Of a DNA stretch of 10,168 bases, positions 5,160 through 10,168 are shown piece by piece. Position 1 is the stretch's first letter, and every line of letters begins with the position of its first letter. The DNA is from Phycisphaeraceae bacterium (lineage in GTDB: Bacteria; Planctomycetota; Phycisphaerae; Phycisphaerales; UBA1924). Location of the stretch: the NCBI GenBank assembly GCA_009827215.1, contig WUAJ01000067.1, forward strand, positions 1-10,168. The letters run 5' to 3'. The notes beneath the pieces were generated by a model that was not told where the DNA came from, did not search any database, and worked only from the letters and a program-made list of their open reading frames with translations. A program made the translations under genes and the position numbers.

Positions 5160-5945
5160 ATGAGCCCCACACCTCCACCAACCCCTCCTCCGCCTCCCTC
5201 CGACAACCACATCGAGCGTCACCACCATCCCGTGTCGCTCCCATCCTTCGTCAAGGACGCGCCGGCACGCTTGTTCATCGGAGGCTCCTTCGACCCCCCC
5301 CACCTCGCGCACACCACCCTCGCCGACCAAGCCGCTCAGCAGCTCGAGATCGCTCTGGGACTCTCACCCAACACCTGCCCGCTCATTTATGTCCCCGCGT
5401 CGCGCTCGCCGCATAAAGACCACGCCCCGACCCCGGATCAGCATCGCGTCGAGATGCTCAAGATCGCGATCGACTCCATCGAGCGTCCAGCAACAGTCTG
5501 GACGCAGGAACTCGCGGACGGATTGCTCAATGAGAACGCCCCCAGTTACTGGGCCGACACCTGGTCTGTCGTCCGACTCATGCACACCACAGGCACCAAC
5601 CACTTCCTCATCGGCGCTGACCAAGCCCTCTCCATGCACCGCTGGCGCCGCTACACCGAGTTCTGGAAGGACGCCGTCGTCATCCTCCGAGGCAACGACG
5701 ATCCCGATGAATCCGTCTCCTCACTCGTCAGCACCCTCGACGAGCTCGGCGTCTGGGACAATGACGACCTCCACCACTGGGAACAATCCTGCATCGAGCT
5801 CGAAACACTCCCCTACTCCTCAACCAGCATCCGTCAGCAACTCACAGACCTCGATCGATCCAATGAAAAACCCCAAATCGAAGGACTCGACTTAGGGGTG
5901 CTTTCATACATCATTGAGCACGGCTTGTACCGCGAACTCGATTAA
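5160..5945 (+). CDS. nadD: Nicotinate-nucleotide adenylyltransferase (NadD-like)
   Basis: The 261-residue protein carries the nucleotidyltransferase signature GGSFDPPHLAH (41-51), with His48 and His51 as the HxxH-type ATP-binding histidines; PASRSPHKDH (79-88), NAPSYWADT (126-134), LIGADQALSMHRW (150-162) and the C-terminal SSTSIRQQL (220-228) follow in the order typical of NadD. The enzyme joins ATP and nicotinate mononucleotide to make nicotinate adenine dinucleotide in NAD synthesis. The signature normally begins within about ten residues of the start; here about 40 precede it, starting with a proline-rich run (MSPTPPPTPPPPPS). An alternative TTG start at 5271 would give the usual length, but no good ribosome site supports it. 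The ATG at 5160 also lacks a Shine-Dalgarno; TAAGAATCC lies just upstream, so a leaderless mRNA is possible. The stop overlaps that of convergent metK. Confidence 0.88.
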   Translation: MSPTPPPTPPPPPSDNHIERHHHPVSLPSFVKDAPARLFIGGSFDPPHLAHTTLADQAAQQLEIALGLSPNTCPLIYVPASRSPHKDHAPTPDQHRVEMLKIAIDSIERPATVWTQELADGLLNENAPSYWADTWSVVRLMHTTGTNHFLIGADQALSMHRWRRYTEFWKDAVVILRGNDDPDESVSSLVSTLDELGVWDNDDLHHWEQSCIELETLPYSSTSIRQQLTDLDRSNEKPQIEGLDLGVLSYIIEHGLYRELD

Positions 5946-7126
5946 GCCATGCATGGTTCAGCGTTCTTGACCGCTGCTTTGAGCGCGTCCGCTTTGTCTG
6001 TGCGTTCCCATGGGAAGAACCATGTGCCGTTCTTCTCGACCGCGGTGCGACCAAAGTGGCCGTGACGCGCTGACTTGCGATAGATCGGCTTGCGCAGATC
6101 CAGCGAGTCGATAATCCCACGCGGAGTCAGCGGGAAGACCTCACGAACCGCTTTCGCGATCGCTTCTTCGGAGACCTTGGAAGTCCCGAAGGTCTCAACA
6201 AACACGCTGGTTGGTTCGGCGACACCGATCGCGTACGAGAGCTGGATCTCGCACTCATCCGCGAGGTCCGCCGCGACGATGTTCTTCGCGATGTAGCGTG
6301 CCATGTATGCCGCGGAGCGGTCAACCTTGGTGGGGTCCTTGCCGGAGAACGCGCCGCCGCCGTGACGCCCGCGCCCGCCGTAGGTATCGACGATGATCTT
6401 GCGACCGGTGAGACCCGCGTCGCCGTGTGGTCCGCCGAGCTCGAAGCGTCCGGTCGGATTCACATGGATCGTGATCCCAGGATTCCAGTACTCACCAAGC
6501 ACAGGCTTGATGATCTGATCAATCACTTGATTTCGGAGCTCGTCCTGACGATCGTTCCAGGTCTTATCGTGCTGGGTCGAGATCACAACAGTGTCGATCC
6601 GGACTGGCTTGCCGTTGTCGTACTCGACCGTCACTTGGCTCTTGGCATCTGGACGCAGTCCAGGGATGATGTCTCCCTGACGAACCTCCGCTTGACGAGC
6701 GACGAGCTTGTGGCTCAGCATGATCGGGAGCGGCATCAGCTCGTCGGTCTCCTTGCACGCGAATCCGAACATCATGCCCTGATCGCCCGCACCCTCTTTG
6801 TTGACTCCCATCGCGATGTCAGGGGACTGCTGGTTGATCGAAACGAGCACGGCACACGACTCAGCATCGAATCGCATATCGCCGTCGGTGTATCCGATAT
6901 CGCGGATCACATTGCGGACTGTCTCCGGGATATCGACATACGCCGTCGTCGTGACCTCTCCAGCGATGACCGCCATCCCAGTCGAGACGAGCGTCTCCAC
7001 GGCGACGCGTGAGTGTGGGTCCTTCTCGAGCATCGCGTCGAGGATCGCATCGGAAATGCGGTCGCACACCTTGTCGGGGTGCCCCATGGAGACGGATTCG
7101 GAGGTGAAGAAATGAGACTCTGGCAT
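5942..7126 (-). CDS. metK: S-adenosylmethionine synthetase
   Basis: From the ATG at 7126 the product is 394 residues, the usual MetK length. It makes S-adenosylmethionine from methionine and ATP, the methyl donor of the cell. Motifs: ESVSMGHPDKVCDRISDAIL near the start (10-29), with the ATP-site GHPDK; the family hexapeptide GAGDQG (112-117); GPHGDAGLTGRK (232-243); and the glycine-rich GGGAFSGKDPTKVDRSAAY (256-274). The frame stays open upstream to 7306, but those codons overlap purM, look non-coding, and the start at 7126 has GAGGAG (7132-7137) five bases upstream and begins directly with the conserved MPESHFFTSES. It diverges from purM over a 118-base gap and its stop shares TTAA with that of nadD. 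The leader is too short for a SAM riboswitch and none is visible. Confidence 0.97.
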   Translation of the reverse strand: MPESHFFTSESVSMGHPDKVCDRISDAILDAMLEKDPHSRVAVETLVSTGMAVIAGEVTTTAYVDIPETVRNVIRDIGYTDGDMRFDAESCAVLVSINQQSPDIAMGVNKEGAGDQGMMFGFACKETDELMPLPIMLSHKLVARQAEVRQGDIIPGLRPDAKSQVTVEYDNGKPVRIDTVVISTQHDKTWNDRQDELRNQVIDQIIKPVLGEYWNPGITIHVNPTGRFELGGPHGDAGLTGRKIIVDTYGGRGRHGGGAFSGKDPTKVDRSAAYMARYIAKNIVAADLADECEIQLSYAIGVAEPTSVFVETFGTSKVSEEAIAKAVREVFPLTPRGIIDSLDLRKPIYRKSARHGHFGRTAVEKNGTWFFPWERTDKADALKAAVKNAEPCMA

Positions 7127-7131
7127 ATGGA

Positions 7132-7163
7132 CTCCTCTGTCGTTTTGTTGATCTGGTAGTATA
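7132..7163 (-). promoter_or_regulatory. metK -10 element and ribosome binding site
   Basis: TATACT at 7158-7163 (five of six to TATAAT) would start transcription around 7151, giving a leader of about 25 bases. GAGGAG at 7132-7137 is a strong ribosome site that settles the metK start. The -35 region is poor. Confidence 0.45.
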
Positions 7164-7244
7164 CGAACCTCGTCGGGGTTCTGCACATTCCGAGCGAGCC
7201 GATTTCTTTCACTCTTTGGGCAGATCGGGCGCATACGCTTGGGT

Positions 7245-8378
7245 ATGCCCGCATCGACCAAGAGCCGTCCTCGCCAGTCCGGTCCTCGCAAGTCCGGTTC
7301 TCGCAAACCCTCGGGTTTGACCTACGCCGATTCTGGTGTCAGCATCGAAGCCGGGGACAAGTTCGTCGGCTCCATCGGATCGCTGCTCCGCAGAACACAC
7401 GGACAGCGCGTCATCGATAACCCCGGCGGATTCGCGGGCTTACTGCGACTGGACTACAACGAGCAGCTCTTCAAACACAACTTCACCGATCCCGTCCTCG
7501 TCGCGTGCGCTGACGGAGTCGGAACCAAGGTCCACCTCGCGATCGAGATGGGCAAGCACGACACCGTCGGGATCGACCTCGTCGCAATGAACGCCAACGA
7601 CCTGATCGTGCAGGGTGCTGAACCCCTGCTCTTCCTCGACTATGTCGCGGTCCACAAGGTCGAGCAGGATGTGCTCCACGACCTCGTGCGCGGAATCTCC
7701 GACGGATGCAAGCAAGCGGGATGCGCCCTGATTGGAGGCGAGACCGCGGAGATGAACGACCTCTACAAACCAGGGGACTACGACCTCGCGGGATTCAGCG
7801 TCGGGGTTGTCGAGCTCAAGAAAGCGACCGATCCGATGCGCGTCGAGCCGGGTGACATCGTGCTGGGACTCGAATCCTCAGGAGTCCATTCCAATGGCTA
7901 CTCCCTCGTCCGCTCCGTCATCAAGCACGCGAAACTCAAGCTCGACAAGGTCTACCCAGAACTCGATCCCGATCGCACACTCGGAGAAGTCCTGCTGACC
8001 CCAACACGGATCTACGCGGACTCGATCGTCAAGCTTCTGCGCATGTACAAGGTCAAGAAGGTCATCTCCGGAATGGCGCACATCACCGGAGGTGGTCTTG
8101 AAGGCAACCTCAACCGAGCACTCCACGGCAAGGTGGATGCGTCCATCAACCTCAAGAGCTGGGACACCCCCAAGGTCTTCGAGTTCCTCCAGGAACAAGG
8201 CGGCATCGACGACGAGGAGATGCGAAAGGTCTTCAATATGGGAATCGGGTACTGCTTGATCGTGCGTCCGACCTTCGCCGACGGCGTCAAACGCAAGCTC
8301 GAGAAACTCGGCGAATCCGTCCATGTCATCGGCAAAATCACGAAGGGCAAAGGCGTCGTCAAGCTCAAAGGCGGCTGA
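7245..8378 (+). CDS. purM: Phosphoribosylformylglycinamidine cyclo-ligase (AIR synthetase)
   Basis: The 377-residue product closes the imidazole ring of AIR with ATP in de novo purine synthesis. Family motifs appear in order: TYADSGVSIEAGDKFV (26-41), ADGVGTKVHLA (89-99), VAMNANDLIVQGAEPLLFLDY (113-133, with the conserved NDL), LIGGETAEM (162-170), SSGVHSNGYSLVR (211-223), HITGGGLEGNLNR (279-291) and FNMGIGY (330-336). Escherichia coli PurM is about 345 residues; the excess is mostly a basic N-terminal tail of about 24 residues containing a five-residue repeat (RQSGP, RKSGS). The ATG at 7245 is preferred over an in-frame TTG at 7239; neither has a clear Shine-Dalgarno. It diverges from metK and is closed by a hairpin terminator. 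Confidence 0.96.
   Translation: MPASTKSRPRQSGPRKSGSRKPSGLTYADSGVSIEAGDKFVGSIGSLLRRTHGQRVIDNPGGFAGLLRLDYNEQLFKHNFTDPVLVACADGVGTKVHLAIEMGKHDTVGIDLVAMNANDLIVQGAEPLLFLDYVAVHKVEQDVLHDLVRGISDGCKQAGCALIGGETAEMNDLYKPGDYDLAGFSVGVVELKKATDPMRVEPGDIVLGLESSGVHSNGYSLVRSVIKHAKLKLDKVYPELDPDRTLGEVLLTPTRIYADSIVKLLRMYKVKKVISGMAHITGGGLEGNLNRALHGKVDASINLKSWDTPKVFEFLQEQGGIDDEEMRKVFNMGIGYCLIVRPTFADGVKRKLEKLGESVHVIGKITKGKGVVKLKGG
7268..7307 (+). repeat. 15-bp tandem repeat in the purM 5' coding region
   Basis: Units at 7268-7282 and 7283-7297 (TCCTCGCAAGTCCGG and a one-base variant) are followed by a partial third copy at 7298-7307. The period is a multiple of three, so the repeat encodes a basic Arg-Lys-Ser-Gly-Pro-like tail and copy changes would keep the frame. 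Confidence 0.8.
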
Positions 8379-8426
8379 CCTGATCCAATCCGGACACCTA
8401 AATCAGTATTGAATCTCAAGTTCAAA

Positions 8427-8453
8427 ACCCCACATTCCGGGTGTGGGGTGTTT
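8427..8453 (+). terminator. Intrinsic terminator after purM
   Basis: An 8-bp stem ACCCCACA/TGTGGGGT (8427-8434 and 8442-8449) with a seven-base loop is followed by GTTTGC. It lies 48 bases after the purM stop. The T tract is short. Confidence 0.7.
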
Positions 8454-8471
8454 GCACCATCTCTTTGTGTC

Positions 8472-8509
8472 CACTAGGATTGCACTAGGGACACTACTCA
8501 TCCTGTAAC
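8472..8509 (+). promoter_or_regulatory. Possible mscL promoter with a CACTAGG direct repeat
   Basis: TTGCAC (8480-8485) and TGTAAC (8504-8509) are 18 bases apart, three and four of six matches to the -35 and -10 consensus. Two copies of CACTAGG (8472-8478 and 8483-8489) start 11 bases apart, one helical turn, and overlap the -35. Weak support. Confidence 0.3.
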
Positions 8510-8549
8510 AATTACGCAGGGTCCAACACAAAGCACTGGAGAAAATCTC

Positions 8550-8981
8550 ATGGGCATGATCAAAGAGTTTAAAGAGTTTGCCATCAAGGGGAACATGGTC
8601 GATATGGCCGTCGGCATCATCATCGGCGGCGCGTTCGGTCTGATTATCAAGTCGCTGATCGCGGATGTGATTATGCCACTCGTGGGTTCTGTCATCGGCG
8701 ATGTCGATTTCACAAACCTCTACATCCCGCTTGCAGAAGGTGTGGAGAAAGGTCTCTCACTCGAAGAAGCACGCGCCCAGGGTGCGGTCTTCGCTTATGG
8801 CAACTTCATCACCATCCTGTTTAACTTCCTCATCCTCGCGTTTGTCATTTTCATCATGGTCAAGATGATCAACAAAGCGAAAGCAAACTTCGAGAAGGAG
8901 CAAGAAGCAGCCCCCCCACCGGCTCCTCCGGCAGATGTGGTCCTCCTCGAAGAAATCCGCGACCTGCTCAAGAAGGACTAA
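8550..8981 (+). CDS. mscL: Large-conductance mechanosensitive channel
   Basis: The 143-residue protein is a close match to MscL, the inner-membrane channel that opens under hypo-osmotic stress to release solutes. The N-terminal amphipathic helix IKEFKEFAIKGNMVDMAVG (4-22) leads into the pore-lining first membrane helix with its glycine/alanine pattern (VGIIIGGAFG, 21-30) and IADVIMPLVG (37-46). A periplasmic loop (about 47-80) follows, then the second membrane helix (about 84-105, NFITILFNFLILAFVIFIMVK), and the cytoplasmic tail with a proline-rich linker (121-127) and the conserved final helix LLEEIRDLLKK (132-142). Length is normal. GGAG (8538-8541) lies eight bases before the ATG. Single gene, closed by a hairpin. 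Confidence 0.97.
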   Translation: MGMIKEFKEFAIKGNMVDMAVGIIIGGAFGLIIKSLIADVIMPLVGSVIGDVDFTNLYIPLAEGVEKGLSLEEARAQGAVFAYGNFITILFNFLILAFVIFIMVKMINKAKANFEKEQEAAPPPAPPADVVLLEEIRDLLKKD

Positions 8982-9002
8982 TAGCGGAAGACACGATTCC
9001 AC

Positions 9003-9031
9003 AAAAGCCCGGCTCAATGCCGGGTTTCTTT
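9003..9031. terminator. Bidirectional intrinsic terminator between mscL and the TPR gene
   Basis: AAGCCCGGC (9005-9013) and GCCGGGTTT (9019-9027) form a 9-bp stem with one G-U pair and a five-base loop. T tracts follow on both strands (TTTCTTT on plus; CTTTTG on minus), so it can end both mscL and the convergent TPR gene, whose stop codon lies at 9030-9032, within the T tract. Confidence 0.85.
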
Positions 9032-9911
9032 ATGCGCTGACTTTGCCGAGCTCTTTGAGTCGATTGATCCGATCAGGTTCCTGCGCCATCAACCACGAAT
9101 CCTGCGAGAGCATCTCGTACGCTCTGGCAAAGTACGGCAGCGCTTCATCCGCCTTTCCGCGTGCGTGCAAACATTCCGCGATTTCTTCGTGGACATAGCC
9201 ATCCGCATCAGGATCGGATTCCAACTCACGCTGGATTGTGAGCGCATGGTCAATGCGACCCAGTGATCGCAAACAGCGTCCAACGCACCAGCGTGCGATG
9301 CGGATGGTGGTTGGTGTGCCGTTCTCGACGCGTTCTTTGAGCGCTTGCTCGAACAGTTGCAGCGCGTGTTCGTAGTCCCCAGAAGCGTGGAGTGTCCATC
9401 CCATGTTGTTGAGCAGCGACCCCCTCCACTTGCGTGCATCGCTTTGATCCGATCGCATCGCGAGGTCGAGTGCTTGCTGATTCCACTCCATCGCTCGATC
9501 CGCTTCATGCACGATCCCAAGCATGTGGGCCGCGTCGACCGCGAGTCCATCAAGGTTGTAATCACACGCGATCTTCCACGCACGCTCAAACTCCGGGATG
9601 GATTGTTCTTTGCTCCCAGATGAGTTGAGCAGCCTCCCTTGCTCCAGAGCGATTCGGACCGCGAGTTCACCCTCCGGATTCGGGAACTGGTCACGGATCG
9701 ACTGGAGGATCGCTTCCCCCTCATCGAATCGACGCTGGAGTCCCAGAGCGCGAGCATGCTGGGTACTCGCGAGTGCGGCAAGGTCTTGTTCCCCCGATTG
9801 AGCCGCTCGATCACGAAAATGGATAAATCGCTGCTCGCTAGATTGGGGATCCTGAAAGTCCCACAAGAGACTCAAGGAAGCAGATTCGAGTGGACACAGG
9901 CTGGGATCCAT
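9030..9911 (-). CDS. Tetratricopeptide-repeat protein of unknown role
   Basis: A 293-residue, apparently cytoplasmic all-helical protein without signal peptide or membrane segment. TPR-like helix pairs run through most of it: around 45-75 (ASTQHARALGLQRRFDEGEA), 84-116, 123-155, the clearest at 164-196 (Leu-Asn-Asn-Met-Gly-Trp, then GDYEHALQLFEQALKERVE), 203-232 and 237-270 (HEEIAECLHARGKADEALPY). The first 40 residues are less repeat-like. Such a solenoid usually binds a protein partner; no enzymatic domain is attached and no neighbour suggests the partner. The ATG at 9911 has no Shine-Dalgarno; TATCAT (9917-9922) sits five bases upstream, suggesting a leaderless message. It ends at the terminator it shares with mscL. 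Confidence 0.85.
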   Translation of the reverse strand: MDPSLCPLESASLSLLWDFQDPQSSEQRFIHFRDRAAQSGEQDLAALASTQHARALGLQRRFDEGEAILQSIRDQFPNPEGELAVRIALEQGRLLNSSGSKEQSIPEFERAWKIACDYNLDGLAVDAAHMLGIVHEADRAMEWNQQALDLAMRSDQSDARKWRGSLLNNMGWTLHASGDYEHALQLFEQALKERVENGTPTTIRIARWCVGRCLRSLGRIDHALTIQRELESDPDADGYVHEEIAECLHARGKADEALPYFARAYEMLSQDSWLMAQEPDRINRLKELGKVSA

Positions 9912-9930
9912 ACCAGATGATATGGGGGAA

Positions 9931-9961
9931 TCCCTGTTGATAGCTCAGGGAAGCCCCTGAG
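9931..9961. repeat. Two mutually exclusive hairpins upstream of the TPR and RRM genes
   Basis: CTCAGGG (9944-9950) can pair with CCCTGAG (9955-9961) over a four-base loop, while the overlapping CAGGGA (9946-9951) can instead pair with TCCCTG (9931-9936) over a nine-base loop. No T run follows either. Confidence 0.5.
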
Positions 9962-9987
9962 AGGTGATCATGATTCATTTCAAAATC

Positions 9988-10020
9988 TTGACATGCTCAG
10001 TCCCTTGTGGTGTCTAGACT
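9988..10020 (+). promoter_or_regulatory. Possible promoter of the RRM protein gene
   Basis: A perfect TTGACA (9988-9993) is followed by TAGACT (10015-10020), but the 21-base spacing is longer than the usual 17-18. If used, it leaves a leader of about 90 bases before the ATG at 10119. Confidence 0.35.
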
Positions 10021-10118
10021 TGGGTGCATCGCCATGAGGTGTTGCGTCGACGAAGAAGAAGCCCGGTTCTCTTACTCGATCTCAGCTATGACTTACGGGC
10101 ATTTGGAAGACGACAGCA

Positions 10119-10168
10119 ATGTTGAACCTGTATGTAGGGAACCTCCCTTACTCGATGAACGATCAAGA
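10119..10168 (+). CDS. RRM-type RNA-binding protein (partial, 5' end)
   Basis: Only 16 codons and two bases are in the window. They read MLNLYVGNLPYSMNDQ, where LYVGNLPY is the RNP2 strand of an RNA recognition motif at the position where bacterial single-RRM proteins have it. Small proteins of this kind, about 80-150 residues, bind RNA and in cyanobacteria some are cold-inducible; the role in this organism is unknown. GGAAG (10105-10109) lies nine bases before the ATG. The leader of roughly 90 bases after a possible promoter leaves room for RNA-level control. The rest of the gene, including RNP1, lies beyond the edge, so the family call rests on this short match. Confidence 0.8.
   Translation, partial: MLNLYVGNLPYSMNDQ

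Noticed and set aside
5947..5956. Perfect 10-bp palindrome CCATGCATGG
   Set aside because: It lies in the last codons of metK (Pro-Cys-Met-Ala) and such a short palindrome can arise by chance.
7127..7244. SAM riboswitch upstream of metK
   Set aside because: The gap is 118 bases and the probable leader only about 25; I see no paired stems or conserved core of a known SAM riboswitch.
7239..7244. TTG start for purM
   Set aside because: It adds only two codons to the ATG at 7245 and has no better ribosome site.
7127..7306. N-terminal extension of metK by 60 residues
   Set aside because: The extra codons overlap the 5' part of purM on the other strand, have no family similarity, and the start at 7126 has a strong GAGGAG site and the conserved MetK N-terminus.
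8563..8580. Tandem AAAGAGTTT repeat at the start of mscL
   Set aside because: It encodes Lys-Glu-Phe-Lys-Glu-Phe, a conserved MscL N-terminal motif (IKEFREF in Escherichia coli), so it is explained by the protein.
10034..10168. Plus-strand open frame of 45 codons overlapping the RRM start
   Set aside because: It is in another frame from the RRM protein, shows no recognisable motif and no ribosome site; the RRM frame has both. A leader peptide cannot be excluded.
1..10168. CRISPR array, transposon, prophage or toxin-antitoxin system
   Set aside because: No regularly spaced repeats, transposase or integrase motifs, terminal inverted repeats or paired toxin gene are visible anywhere in the window.

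Overview
The window looks like a chromosomal stretch of a GC-rich planctomycete, most likely of the class Phycisphaerae. The best clue is the secreted protein at 1745-2467, which ends in a calcium-loop, dockerin-like tail finishing in Asp-Gly-Cys-Pro, a style I associate with that class. Sparse Shine-Dalgarno use, many small TPR proteins and an RRM-type RNA-binding protein gene at the right edge fit, but this is inference; no 16S rRNA is present.

Layout. 1-1435 (minus): a translationally coupled pair, a cobalamin-domain/MeaB-like GTPase fusion followed by the start of a CinA/PncC-family nicotinamide-nucleotide amidase. 1436-1744: intergenic region with a long imperfect hairpin. 1745-2467 (plus): secreted dockerin-tailed protein, closed by a strong hairpin. 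2627-4537 (plus): 3-hydroxyacyl-CoA dehydrogenase, a small TPR protein with an apparent leaderless promoter of its own, and RecX coupled to it by an ATGA overlap. 4584-5045 (minus): an AT-richer small gene that may be an Imm32-like orphan, then tRNA-Glu(CTC) with its terminator between them. 5160-5945 (plus): NadD-like nicotinate-nucleotide adenylyltransferase, whose stop codon overlaps that of convergent metK (5942-7126, minus). purM (7245-8378, plus) diverges from metK. mscL (8550-8981, plus) is convergent with a TPR protein gene (9030-9911, minus) across a bidirectional terminator. 10119-10168 (plus) is the first 16 codons of an RRM protein.

How the genes fit together. Most are housekeeping: NAD synthesis/recycling (the amidase yields nicotinate mononucleotide, the substrate of NadD), B12-dependent acyl-CoA mutase support, acyl-CoA oxidation/reduction, SAM synthesis, purine synthesis, osmotic safety valve and recombination control. 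I see no CRISPR array, transposase, phage module or complete defence system. The less ordinary signals are regulatory: a repeated TAGAATCCC element in three likely promoters, and -10-like hexamers 5-6 bases before the ATG of several genes that lack a Shine-Dalgarno. The one accessory-looking gene is the orphan immunity-like protein beside the tRNA.
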